The notes beneath the pieces were generated by a model that made no database searches, was not told the DNA's origin, and saw only the letters and a list, made by a program, of their open reading frames with translations. The position numbers and the translations under genes were made by a program. This document shows, one piece after another, positions 15,763-25,139 of a stretch of 64,000 nt of DNA. The stretch comes from Gemmatimonadota bacterium (GTDB lineage Bacteria > Latescibacterota > UBA2968 > GCA-2709665). Within the stretch, counting starts at the first letter, position 1. The number at the start of each line of letters is the position of its first letter. The stretch is taken from positions 40,584 to 104,583 of the forward strand of contig JAPPNU010000015.1 of the NCBI GenBank assembly GCA_028873695.1, in the 5' to 3' direction.

Positions 15763-18498
15763 ATGAGCGAAACAGACAGGAAGCTCTACCTGCTGGACGG
15801 AATGGCGCTGGTCTACCGGGCCCATTTTTCGATGATCCGCAACCCGCGCATGTCCTCCACCGGCCTGAATACCTCTACGGTATTCGTGCTTACCAACACC
15901 CTGCTGGATATTCTTTCCAACGCGGAGCCCTCGCACATCGGCGTTGTCTTCGATACACCTGAGCCAACCCACCGGCACCGGATGTTTCCCGAATACAAAG
16001 CCCAGCGCGAGGCCATGCCGGAGGACCTCAGCGCGGCGCTTCCTTACGTCTTCCGACTGTGCGAGGCGTTCAACCTGCCGGTTGTCAGGGTTCCCGGATG
16101 GGAAGCGGACGACGTGATCGGGACCCTCGCCAAACAGGCGGAGACTGCCGGCTTTACCACCTATATGGTTACGCCCGACAAGGATTACGGACAGCTGGTC
16201 TCGGATCGTACTTTTGTCTGCAAACCGGGGCGCACCGGTGACGTGGAAGTCGAGGGCGTCAAGGAAATCCTGGAAAAGTGGCAGATCGAACGCGTGGAAC
16301 AGGTGATCGACATCCTGGGACTGATGGGCGACAGTTCGGATAACGTCCCCGGCGTGCCCGGAGTCGGCGAAAAGACGGCGCAGAAACTGATCGGAAAGTA
16401 TGACAGCATCGAAAACCTGCTCGACCACGTGGATGAACTCAGGGGAAAGCAGAAGGAACGCATCGAAGAAAACCGCGAACAGGCGCTGCTTTCCAAGAAG
16501 CTGGTCACCATAGAACGCGACGTGGTGCTGGAAGTAAGACCCGAGGACCTGAAACGCGTCGATTGGGACGTGGCGAAATTGCAGGCGTTGTTTGTCGAGC
16601 TCGAATTCAATACCCTCGGCCAGCGACTGTTCGGCGAGGCGTTCAAGGCGGGTCCCACGGCCGCAACCGACGAGGTGGGAGGCGACCTTCGGACTCTCGA
16701 AGACGTCGAACACGACTACAAACTGGTGGATACCGGGGAATCCCGCCGGGAACTCATCGCAGCCTTGAGCGAGCAGGAAGCCTTCTGTTTCGATATCGAA
16801 ACCACGGGTCTCAATCCGAAGAAATGTGAGCTGATCGGCCTGGCCTTTTCGTACGAACCTCACACCGGGTACTACGTGCCTCTGCCCGAGGTTCCGGACG
16901 AAGCGCTCGCAATCCTCGAAGCGTTTCGTCCAATACTTGAGAATCCTGAAATCGAAAAAATCGGCCACCACCTGAAATTCGATCTGAGCGTGTTGCGCTG
17001 GAAGGGTTTTCGAGTCAACGGCCCGCTGTTCGACACCATGCTCGCCGCTTATCTGGCCACGCCGGACCTTCGACGCACCATGGACTATCTCTCCGAAGCG
17101 CTGTTGGGATACCGCCCCATTCCAATTTCCGACCTCATCGGCGAGAAGGGCGAGGACCAGTTGAGCCTGACCGACGTCCCCCTGGACCGGGTAACCACGT
17201 ACGCCGCGGAAGACGCGGACATTACCCTTCAACTGAGCGAAATTCTGAGGTCCAGGCTGGATGAGATGGGACAGGTGCGCGTGTTCCGGGACGTGGAATG
17301 CCCGCTTATCCCCGCCTTGGTGGAAATGGAATACGAAGGCATCCGGTGTGAAGCCGAAGTGCTTCGGGATCTGTCGAAAGGGCTCGCCGGCGAAATCGAG
17401 CGCGCCAGGGAGCAGATCTTCCAACTCGCGGGTGAAAACTTCGAATTGAACTCTCCCAGGCAGTTGGGCGACATCCTCTTCGATAAATTGAAGCTGGATC
17501 CGAACGCCCGCCGCACGGCAAGGACCAAACAATACCAGACCACGGAGCAGGTTTTAAGGCGGTTGGCGTATAAACATGAAATCGTGGAACAGGTGATGTT
17601 CTACCGGATGTGCACCAAATTGAAATCGACGTACGTCGACCAGTTGCCAGGGTCGATCTTCAAACCCACGGGCCGAATACATACAAATTACGAAGCGGCG
17701 GTTGCCGCCACGGGTCGGCTGCAGTCCCACGGTCCCAATATGCAGAATATCCCCATCCGCACCGAAATGGGCAGGGAAGTGCGGAAAGCCTTCGTGCCGC
17801 GCGACGAAGACCACGTGCTGCTCGCCGCGGACTATTCTCAGATCGAACTCCGCGTGGCCGCGGAACTCAGCGGAGACGAGGCCCTGACGGACGTCTTCCG
17901 CCAGGGCGGCGATATCCACACGGCGACCGCTGAGAGAATCTACGGCATCGAAGGGGCAACCGAAGACATGCGACGCCACGCGAAAACCGTCAACTTTGGC
18001 ATCATCTACGGTATCTCGGCCTTCGGTCTGGCGGACCGCCTGGACATTACCCGAACGCAGGCCGCGGAACTTATCGACCACTATTTCGACCAGTTTCCCG
18101 GCATCCGGACCTACATGGACGAAACCATCGAGTTCGCCAGGGAGAACGGCTACGTCGAGACGGTCACCGGACGACGTCGGTATCTGCGCGACATCAACTC
18201 CCGCAACGCGACGACACGAAGGGGGGAGGAGCGAAACGCCATCAACTCGCGCATCCAGGGCACGGCCGCGGACATGATAAAACTCGCGATGAGTTACATC
18301 CATCGCGAAATCCTGGAACGGGGCCTCCGATCGCGAATGCTCCTGCAGGTGCACGACGAACTGGTCTTCGACATGCACAAAGACGAAGCGGAGGTCCTGC
18401 CGGGCATTGTGGAACACGGGATGAAGTCCGCCATTCCGATGCAGGTACCCATCGTGGTGGAAATGGGTACGGGGTCCAACTGGCTGGACGCGCATTGA
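15763..18498 (+). CDS. polA: DNA polymerase I
   Basis: Family A repair and replication polymerase of 911 residues. It has three domains. A 5'-3' exonuclease spans about 1-290 (LLDGMALVYRAHF start, GLMGDSSDNVPGVPGVG helix-hairpin-helix). The 3'-5' proofreading domain keeps Asp344 and Glu346 in FDIETTG, so it is probably active. The polymerase domain has motif A at Asp690 (DYSQIELR), the O-helix (RRHAKTVNFGIIYG) and motif C at 864-866 (VHDELVFD). GGGAGAG lies a few bases before the ATG. It is divergent from the TRAP binding protein and followed by a phosphatase gene 11 bases downstream. Confidence 0.98.
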   Translation: MSETDRKLYLLDGMALVYRAHFSMIRNPRMSSTGLNTSTVFVLTNTLLDILSNAEPSHIGVVFDTPEPTHRHRMFPEYKAQREAMPEDLSAALPYVFRLCEAFNLPVVRVPGWEADDVIGTLAKQAETAGFTTYMVTPDKDYGQLVSDRTFVCKPGRTGDVEVEGVKEILEKWQIERVEQVIDILGLMGDSSDNVPGVPGVGEKTAQKLIGKYDSIENLLDHVDELRGKQKERIEENREQALLSKKLVTIERDVVLEVRPEDLKRVDWDVAKLQALFVELEFNTLGQRLFGEAFKAGPTAATDEVGGDLRTLEDVEHDYKLVDTGESRRELIAALSEQEAFCFDIETTGLNPKKCELIGLAFSYEPHTGYYVPLPEVPDEALAILEAFRPILENPEIEKIGHHLKFDLSVLRWKGFRVNGPLFDTMLAAYLATPDLRRTMDYLSEALLGYRPIPISDLIGEKGEDQLSLTDVPLDRVTTYAAEDADITLQLSEILRSRLDEMGQVRVFRDVECPLIPALVEMEYEGIRCEAEVLRDLSKGLAGEIERAREQIFQLAGENFELNSPRQLGDILFDKLKLDPNARRTARTKQYQTTEQVLRRLAYKHEIVEQVMFYRMCTKLKSTYVDQLPGSIFKPTGRIHTNYEAAVAATGRLQSHGPNMQNIPIRTEMGREVRKAFVPRDEDHVLLAADYSQIELRVAAELSGDEALTDVFRQGGDIHTATAERIYGIEGATEDMRRHAKTVNFGIIYGISAFGLADRLDITRTQAAELIDHYFDQFPGIRTYMDETIEFARENGYVETVTGRRRYLRDINSRNATTRRGEERNAINSRIQGTAADMIKLAMSYIHREILERGLRSRMLLQVHDELVFDMHKDEAEVLPGIVEHGMKSAIPMQVPIVVEMGTGSNWLDAH

Positions 18499-18508
18499 GT
18501 GAAACGAC

Positions 18509-19035
18509 GTGAAACCTCCGTTGCCCAACAGCTACTGGGTCCGTCCGGGCCGATTCGCGGCGGGAGAGTACCCCGGCGACCTGGACCCATGCCAGGCGGC
18601 AGCAAAGCTGAAAATGCTGCTGTGCGCCGGAATCAACCATTTCATCGACCTTACGGGCGCCGGCGAATTGCGGCCGTATCGCGACATTGCGGAACGGGAA
18701 GCGCCGGCGCATGGCGTGCACGTGGGTTATGAACGGTTCCCGATTGACGATGCCGGGGTTCCCCGAAGCCGCGAGTGGATGGCCCGGATACTGGACGCAA
18801 TAGACGCCGCTCTGGATGACGGCAAGACGGTCTACGTTCACTGCTGGGGGGCGTTGGCCGGACAGGTACCGTGGTCGGCTGCTGGCTGGTCCGCCACGGC
18901 GAGAGCGGCGCATCGGCCCTGGAGCAGGTCGCCAGGTGGTGGCAGGGCGTGGAGAAGGTCTGCCGCATCCCCAGATCGCCGGAGACCTGCGACCAGTCGG
19001 AGTATGTCTTAAACTGGGTGGAACCCGCCGTGTAA
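18509..19035 (+). pseudogene. Dual-specificity/tyrosine phosphatase-like protein, frameshifted in the P-loop
   Basis: The first frame reads as a small cysteine phosphatase (LPNSYWVRPGRFAAGEYPG to DGKTVYVHCW) up to Cys112, then degenerates into arginine-rich text. Shifting frame inside the run of six G at 18846-18851 restores WGGVGRTGTVVGCWLVRHG and a normal C-terminus to TAA 19033-19035, for about 175 residues. The restored motif HC-WGGVG-R is the CX5R catalytic loop. One G is therefore missing relative to an intact gene. It may be a true mutation, phase variation, or a homopolymer sequencing error. It follows polA by 11 bases. Confidence 0.85.
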
Positions 19036-19074
19036 ATTGACGTGAGTCAGACACAGGGAAACAAGGAAAACGCC

Positions 19075-22000
19075 ATGCAAAACGACAAAGCGACCGTTGT
19101 CATCGAAACGGCGATCGAGAAAACAGCAGAGATGAATCCACAGGAGACCGACGGAAAATGGCTTGAAGTCGTCACTGTGGAGTCCGGTCCATTCATCAAA
19201 GAGTGGGATCTCTCAATGTGCTGGCATTGGGAGGACTGGCCGGATAGAGAGACACGTTTCCCGAACACCACCAGGTTGGACGTGGGGATAGACGCCGTAG
19301 CCGTGCGTCGCGGCGACGGGAAGCACGTTGCAATCCAATGCAAGTCGCGCCGGCTTGATGACAAGGGACGTGGTTCCCCGATCCACAACATTGAGATCGC
19401 CAAGTTTGCGGCTGCCTCCGCTGCGGACTTCTGGGCCGAACGCTGGGTCGTCACAAACGGGGACAATCCACTTGCCAGCGGCGCAATGCAGGCGGCTTCG
19501 ATGAACGAGAAGCCGCTCAAACTGGTCAACATCACGAACGACCTGCACCAGCAGCCCCAGTCGAGTGCCGTATCCGAGGAATGCGAACACTGTACGAATC
19601 CAGAAAAAGAGGATGCGATTCAGACAAAATCGTGCATGCAAGACGAAGCCGTCGCCGACAGCGTCCGCATACTTAAAGAACAGGAACACGCCGAGAGTGG
19701 AGGACTGCCGCTCGGCGAGGCCCGCGGAAGAATCATTCTGCCGTGCGGAACGGGAAAGACTCGCATCTCGCTCCGGATCGTGGAAGAACTGACGCCTCCG
19801 GGCGAGCTGTCCATCGTGCTGTGTCCTTCCATAGCGCTCGTATCCCAGATAAGACGCGAGTATCTGGAAAACCGCATCGTTCCGATCGATGTTCTGGCGG
19901 TGTGTTCGGACGTTACGGCGGGCTACGATCCCAAAAAAGAGGGCAAGCGCAACGCCACGCTCGACCCTACGATCGATAACAGCAATGTCAGCGCGTCCGA
20001 GGTGAAGGGCAGGGTCACCACCGACGCCGGAGAGATTGCCAAATGGATGCGCCAGGCCACTATCGATAACGGAATCAAAGTTCTCATCGGCACATACCAG
20101 AGCAGTGGAAGGGTATCGGAAGCCCTGCTGAGCGCCGGCGTCAGAGCGCGCGTGTTGATTGTTGACGAAGCGCACAGAACGGCGGGACTGAAGCGCAGGA
20201 ACTCCAAATCCACTGCCGCCAATGAAGAAGAAAAGCGTCTTCGTGACTTCACTGTCTGCCACGACAGAGGCAGGTTTCCGGTAACCTATCGCGTCTATCA
20301 GACTGCTACACCGCGCATCTATGACGGCAAGCGCGCCACCGGCAATCCGAACTGGATCGTCCGCTCGATGGACGACGAGACCACATTCGGCGTCGAACTG
20401 TACCGCAAGAGCTACCTGGAAGCCGTCCGCAACCGTTGGCTGTCCGATTACCGCATCATCGCGATGGGTATCAACGACCCGGAGGCGTTCGAGACCGCGA
20501 ACATTCTGGCTAAGAACACCAAAAGCAAAGGGCGCGGCAAGCTGACGACCACGGACTACATGCGCGGCCTGGCGTACGCTCTCACGATGGGGGGAGCGAC
20601 CCAGGGCGAAAATGTGGACATCAGGTCTTGTATTGCCTTCATGAACACAGTGGACAAGTCCAAAAACATGGCGGAGGACCTCGAGACCGAAAACGTGAAG
20701 GAATGGGTCTCAAGGTGGCTCGACGAAAACGCGGATGGAAGGGACGTGTCTGATTACAGCCTCGAACACCTGGACGCGTCGAGCAACGCCGCGGCGCGCG
20801 AAACCGCGAAGGGACGGCTTGCCTCGGCCGACGCGAAAAACCCTCACGGCATCATCAATGTGGGCATCTTCGGAGAGGGCACCGATTCGCCGTCATTGAG
20901 CGCGGTGGCGTTTCTCGAAGCCCGGAAGAGTCCCATCGACGTCGTGCAGGCCGTGGGACGGGCGATGCGAACCGCACCCGACAAAGAGTTGGGCTACATT
21001 GTCTGCCCCATTCTGATACCGCCCACTGCCGATCCGGAAAAATGGCTGAGCAACAGTGACTCCGAGGAAGGGTGGCAGGAGCTTGGGCAGATTCTCCTGG
21101 CGCTGCGAGCCCACGACCAGCGCATCGAGGAGAGCCTTGAGGAACTCTTGCAACTGTATATCCCCAAACCACCGCCGGTCGAACGCACGTTAGTGGCGGT
21201 TGCCACGGGCAAAGGCAATCGCATACAGTACGGCGAAGTCGAGGGACCGCCCGGCGAGGCGCAGGAAGCGGTCGAACTGACATTGAAAGGCAAGACCCGC
21301 GCCGAGTCCGGAATACGACGCGTTGGCGAAACGCATGCCGAATTCCAGGCACAATACAGCACCGAGTCTACATCAGAATTACCACGCATAAATGAAAAAC
21401 CGGTCGATTACCGTGCGGTGGAGATAACGCAGGTCTTTACGGGAAAGAAGAACGACGATGGAAGCATTGAACTCCGAGCCGATTCTGTTGAACGGGACAA
21501 GCCTCAAGCAGGCGAGGCGCGAGGCATTGTGAACATACAGAAAACCAAAGCCAAGGCTCGGAAGATGATAAACTCCGGCGAGGGCGGCATTCGCGTTCAG
21601 CCGGGCAGTCATAAGAAGGCACGCAAGACCGCCAAAGAGCGAGCAGAGGAAAAAGGGCAGGTGTTGCTCAAGCTGAGCGGGTTGGAAGAGCACGGCAGCG
21701 CCATAAAGATGAACCTCCTTGCGAAGTCAGGTCTGAGCGACAATCGCGTGATGCGCGACCTGAACATACTGGAAGGGAGCGTCAGCGAAGCAGCCCACCA
21801 CATGCGCGCCGACGGACTGTTGCATGCGCTGAACCAGCACTTCGGACTGGACAGGCTCAAAAAGACGGACAAGAAGCAGGCGGACGGCTGCACCGTAGCC
21901 GCTCTTCTGATGATGAACGCCGCTATGTTGCACCAGCGTATCGCCAATGGCGGCTGGCTCTCGGGTATCAGCGACCTGTCGATCATCAAGAACGAAATGA

Positions 22001-24399
22001 ATGTCGTTCGGAAGATGAGCCGCGAATGGGAGCGCATCATGCGCCACGACTTCCGTCCTGTGCTCGAACCTGCGCTGGAAGCCATCTACGGGGTGGAAAC
22101 GACGGGTAAGACTGCGGGTCTGGAACGCGCCTTGCATCACATCGCCGCCGAAGCCGAACGCATCGCCGAGACTTATGCGGATATGGGCGCAGACCACGCA
22201 GGGCCGCTGTTTAACCGCGTCATGGGCAATCAGGCGAGCGACGGCGCATTCTTCACCAGACCCGTCGCCGCGTCGCTCGCCGCCAGGCTGACGCTGGACG
22301 CCTGCGGAGATCTGGACTGGTCAGACCCACGCGTGTGGAGGGAGCACAAAATTGTCGATCTGGCGTGCGGCAGCGGAACGCTGCTTGCCGCTATTCTCAC
22401 CGATATGAAGCGTAGAGCGGCTGAGAATGGGGCGGACACGGAAACCCTGACCCGGCTTCAGAAGTTGGCAGTTGAGGATGTCATCAAAGGAATGGATATC
22501 AACCCGGTTTCTCTCCAACTCGCTGCGTCCCAATTGACAGCGGGCAACCATAGAGTCAGCTACCGTAGAATGGGACTTCATAAAATGCCTTACGGTCCCG
22601 ACAGGGACAATCCCGGCAGGATTTCGGTGGGAACGCTCGAACTGCTTGGGCAGAAGTCGATTGTTACCAGAGAAGGCGAACTGGACTTCGGGGACGACGA
22701 AATCGGTTCGCAGGCGACCTGGACGTCAGCCGACGACACAGACCTTGAGGATGCGGTTGACGCGGCCAGGGATGCCCGCATTGTCATCATGAACCCACCG
22801 TTCACCAACCGAGCCAACATGGGCGAGAAGTTTCCCAAGCAGATTCAGAATCGACTGCGGACCCGAGCGGACTCAATGGAGCAGATCCTTGTCAGAAGTG
22901 ACAGGAACATGAACGATTTCGTGGAAAAAAACGCGCTGGAACCATTGTTCACCGCCCTTGCAGACCGTTGTCTGAACTTGCGGGAAGGCGTACTGGCGAT
23001 GATAACGCCAACGGTAGCTCTATGTGCAACTTCGGCACAGAACAAGCGCCGCGAGCTAGCGCAGCGCTTTTATATCCACACGGTATTGACTTCGCACCAG
23101 CCTCAGAACACAAATATGAGCCAAAACACTAACATCAACGAAAGCATTATTGTAATGCGCCGCCACCCCATCGGTCCCAAGCCGCCGACTCGGTTCATCA
23201 ATCTCGACGTAATGCCGGTGGACGAAGGCGAGATTGCGGATTTTCACCGTTGTCTGTTGGATTGTGAAGAAAGACTTATCGCAAATGGATGGGGAGAAGC
23301 GTCATTTTGGCCTGCCGAGCGAATCGAAGCCGGCGACTGGACGCCCGCGATATGGCGTTCGCCAGCATTAGCAAAGGCCAGCATAGAATATGCCGACCAT
23401 CCGGACCTACTGGCAATTAAGGACTTGCCTGACTACATCGTGCGTCAGTCTGGAAGAAGAGTTATCGAGAACATGGAAAGAGCGAGCCAAAGCCATGCCG
23501 GTAGCACGCCCATTCTATACGGGAAAGGCGCAGACGCTCAAACGACCATTGAGGGCCAACCCGACGAGTATTGGATCGCACAAAAGGGACGTGAATCCCA
23601 AACAGAACATTACCTCGAATGGAAATCTCATCTTTTGATAACGGAAGGTCAACGTAACAACACAGCGCGACTCACGGCTGTCGCCGCTAACGAAAAATAC
23701 ATTGGCGGCGGGTGGCATCCCGTTACAGGAATGACTCCTGAAGAAGCGAGAGCTACTGCTGTGTTTATTAACTCCACTCCTGGACGTCTTCAGGTGATGC
23801 GAAATGCAGGTCGAACCTTGGAGTTTCCGATATATCGTCCTGCGGGTATTGAAAACGTCCGGATCCCCGACATCAAAGTTGATCGCATACGCGGCATTCT
23901 CTCCGAATGCTGGGAGCGCACGAAGGACATGGAAGTCCCCCAGTTCCGCGACGGCGAATGCGAAGTACGCCGCCTGTGGGACGAAGCCGTAGCCGACGCG
24001 ATGGGTTGGAATGCTGAGGAACTGAACAGGTTGCGCTTGCTTCTGCACCAGGAGCCGCATGTGCGAGGTCTGGGCTACGGGCAATACGCAGATGAGGCGG
24101 ACATTGAGCCGGCCGACCATGAACGCTTTACGGAACTCGCCGACCAATGGGAAATTGAAACCGTCTTTTTGTCACGCACAGATCTGATAATTAAACATCC
24201 CGCCCACCAAAAAATAATCAGTATGGGTGAGCCGGTTGTACCGCTGATACTGCAACGGATGCAGGCGCAGGGCGGGCACTGGTTCTACGCGCTACGCGAA
24301 ATCACCGGCGCCAATCCCGTGAGACCTGACGACAGGGGTAAGGTCGCAATAATGCAGGCATCCTGGCTGGAGTGGGGCGAAGCCAATGGATTTGCCTAG
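19075..24399 (+). CDS. Single-chain restriction-modification enzyme (type ISP-like: nuclease, helicase, N6-methyltransferase)
   Basis: A 1774-residue fusion likely to cut foreign DNA and methylate self. In order, an N-terminal Mrr-like PD-(D/E)XK nuclease has Asp73 and Gln88-Cys-Lys90 (VGIDAVAV, AIQCKSR). An SF2 helicase/translocase follows, with Walker A PCGTGKT at 223-229, DEAH at 364-367 and a helicase C half with VQAVGRAMRT. A linker of about 200 residues leads to an N6-adenine methyltransferase with ACGSGT near 1097 and NPPF at 1240-1243. The C-terminal region is probably the target-recognition domain. The order matches LlaGI/LlaBIII-type ISP enzymes. ATG 19075, eight bases after AAGGAAA, is preferred to GTG 19042. 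It overlaps the next gene by 14 bases. Confidence 0.9.
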   Translation: MQNDKATVVIETAIEKTAEMNPQETDGKWLEVVTVESGPFIKEWDLSMCWHWEDWPDRETRFPNTTRLDVGIDAVAVRRGDGKHVAIQCKSRRLDDKGRGSPIHNIEIAKFAAASAADFWAERWVVTNGDNPLASGAMQAASMNEKPLKLVNITNDLHQQPQSSAVSEECEHCTNPEKEDAIQTKSCMQDEAVADSVRILKEQEHAESGGLPLGEARGRIILPCGTGKTRISLRIVEELTPPGELSIVLCPSIALVSQIRREYLENRIVPIDVLAVCSDVTAGYDPKKEGKRNATLDPTIDNSNVSASEVKGRVTTDAGEIAKWMRQATIDNGIKVLIGTYQSSGRVSEALLSAGVRARVLIVDEAHRTAGLKRRNSKSTAANEEEKRLRDFTVCHDRGRFPVTYRVYQTATPRIYDGKRATGNPNWIVRSMDDETTFGVELYRKSYLEAVRNRWLSDYRIIAMGINDPEAFETANILAKNTKSKGRGKLTTTDYMRGLAYALTMGGATQGENVDIRSCIAFMNTVDKSKNMAEDLETENVKEWVSRWLDENADGRDVSDYSLEHLDASSNAAARETAKGRLASADAKNPHGIINVGIFGEGTDSPSLSAVAFLEARKSPIDVVQAVGRAMRTAPDKELGYIVCPILIPPTADPEKWLSNSDSEEGWQELGQILLALRAHDQRIEESLEELLQLYIPKPPPVERTLVAVATGKGNRIQYGEVEGPPGEAQEAVELTLKGKTRAESGIRRVGETHAEFQAQYSTESTSELPRINEKPVDYRAVEITQVFTGKKNDDGSIELRADSVERDKPQAGEARGIVNIQKTKAKARKMINSGEGGIRVQPGSHKKARKTAKERAEEKGQVLLKLSGLEEHGSAIKMNLLAKSGLSDNRVMRDLNILEGSVSEAAHHMRADGLLHALNQHFGLDRLKKTDKKQADGCTVAALLMMNAAMLHQRIANGGWLSGISDLSIIKNEMNVVRKMSREWERIMRHDFRPVLEPALEAIYGVETTGKTAGLERALHHIAAEAERIAETYADMGADHAGPLFNRVMGNQASDGAFFTRPVAASLAARLTLDACGDLDWSDPRVWREHKIVDLACGSGTLLAAILTDMKRRAAENGADTETLTRLQKLAVEDVIKGMDINPVSLQLAASQLTAGNHRVSYRRMGLHKMPYGPDRDNPGRISVGTLELLGQKSIVTREGELDFGDDEIGSQATWTSADDTDLEDAVDAARDARIVIMNPPFTNRANMGEKFPKQIQNRLRTRADSMEQILVRSDRNMNDFVEKNALEPLFTALADRCLNLREGVLAMITPTVALCATSAQNKRRELAQRFYIHTVLTSHQPQNTNMSQNTNINESIIVMRRHPIGPKPPTRFINLDVMPVDEGEIADFHRCLLDCEERLIANGWGEASFWPAERIEAGDWTPAIWRSPALAKASIEYADHPDLLAIKDLPDYIVRQSGRRVIENMERASQSHAGSTPILYGKGADAQTTIEGQPDEYWIAQKGRESQTEHYLEWKSHLLITEGQRNNTARLTAVAANEKYIGGGWHPVTGMTPEEARATAVFINSTPGRLQVMRNAGRTLEFPIYRPAGIENVRIPDIKVDRIRGILSECWERTKDMEVPQFRDGECEVRRLWDEAVADAMGWNAEELNRLRLLLHQEPHVRGLGYGQYADEADIEPADHERFTELADQWEIETVFLSRTDLIIKHPAHQKIISMGEPVVPLILQRMQAQGGHWFYALREITGANPVRPDDRGKVAIMQASWLEWGEANGFA

Positions 24400-24838
24400 A
24401 TCGGCGCGGTTTCTTACTAGAGAATTCCGAAGGCTATCCTATGAAGGCTTTGAAATTGTAGGTGAACCCTCCAAGCGATACAATTGCATCTCGTACGCCG
24501 CCGGTGATACAACTAACCCCTGGAGTAATCACGAAGACGACTACTGGCCCGAGTATGCTACTCGTTCGGCCGACATCCAAAGCCTCGTGGAAGTATTCGC
24601 AGGTCTGGGATTTGTGAAATGCGAAGACAGCAGTCTTCAAAATGGCTATGAAAAGGTAGCGTTGTACGAAGAACAAGGTGAGTGGATGCACGCGGCAGTA
24701 CAGATGCCCAACGGACGCTGGCGCAGCAAAATGGGACAAGGGCCAGTGATAGAACATCTCAGCCCTGAGTCAATTTCCGGCGGAATGTACGGCAATCCGA
24801 CAATCTACATGCGAAGGGCTCGCAACGCTCAAGTTTGA
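24386..24838 (+). CDS. DUF7689-like protein coupled to the restriction-modification gene
   Basis: A 150-residue protein of a family I recall as DUF7689. Conserved features are YNCISYAAGDTTN with Cys34, a YWPE segment, FAGLGFVKCEDSSL, and HAAVQMPNGRWRSKMGQG with His102, ending GGMYGNPTIYMRR. The Cys-then-His arrangement is reminiscent of papain-like or NlpC/P60 folds, but that is inference and no activity is known to me. The start overlaps the end of the restriction-modification gene by 14 bases in another frame, implying coupled expression. The transcript probably ends at the hairpin at 24930-24962. Confidence 0.75.
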   Translation: MDLPRSARFLTREFRRLSYEGFEIVGEPSKRYNCISYAAGDTTNPWSNHEDDYWPEYATRSADIQSLVEVFAGLGFVKCEDSSLQNGYEKVALYEEQGEWMHAAVQMPNGRWRSKMGQGPVIEHLSPESISGGMYGNPTIYMRRARNAQV

Positions 24839-24929
24839 GTGAACCTGAGTCTCAGAAGCAGACGACAGATTCGTCACTTGATCCCGGACCAGCAGGAAGA
24901 TAAATCGGACGGACGTAACCGACTTTGAG

Positions 24930-24962
24930 AAGAAGGGCCGTGTAGCTCACACGGCCCTTCTT
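24930..24962 (+). terminator. Strong hairpin terminator after the restriction-modification unit
   Basis: AAGAAGGGCCGTGT pairs perfectly with ACACGGCCCTTCTT over a five-base loop (14 base pairs). The A-rich 5' arm and T-rich 3' arm fit intrinsic termination. The rest of the 24839-25139 gap holds the operator and promoter listed next and no gene. Confidence 0.8.
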
Positions 24963-25062
24963 CATGCTATGAGGAAAACGAAACGGAGAAATTTCGTAAT
25001 ACAGGGTGGGTCAACGAGGATGTGGTACGTCTGACGATTTCCGATTTCATCGGCGCGGCATT

Positions 25063-25099
25063 TATACAACAAAACTGTTGACAACAGAATTGTTGTATA
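25063..25099. promoter_or_regulatory. 37-base dyad operator
   Basis: TATACAACAAAACTGTTG (25063-25080), a central A, and the reverse-complement arm 25082-25099 match at 16 of 18 positions. Each arm also contains CAACA and TGTTG half-sites facing one another, giving four alternating half-sites. It covers the -35 box and spacer of the promoter for the ATPase pair, as expected of a repressor operator. No adjacent DNA-binding regulator is encoded, unless the winged-helix segments of the ATPases themselves bind it. Confidence 0.85.
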
Positions 25100-25106
25100 G
25101 TAAATT
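25078..25106 (+). promoter_or_regulatory. Promoter of the two-ATPase operon
   Basis: Perfect TTGACA at 25078-25083, a 17-base spacer and TAAATT at 25101-25106 lie about 34 bases before the ATG at 25140. The -35 and spacer are embedded in the dyad operator. Confidence 0.7.
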
Positions 25107-25139
25107 TGCATCAGTCTGATTCAAAGAAAGGGGCTGGCG

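Noticed and set aside
15643..17532. 629-codon open frame antisense to polA
   Set aside because: It lies wholly opposite a textbook polA gene, and its composition follows the polA third-codon GC bias. Similar antisense frames opposite the TPR, FG-GAP and UbiD genes were rejected for the same reason.
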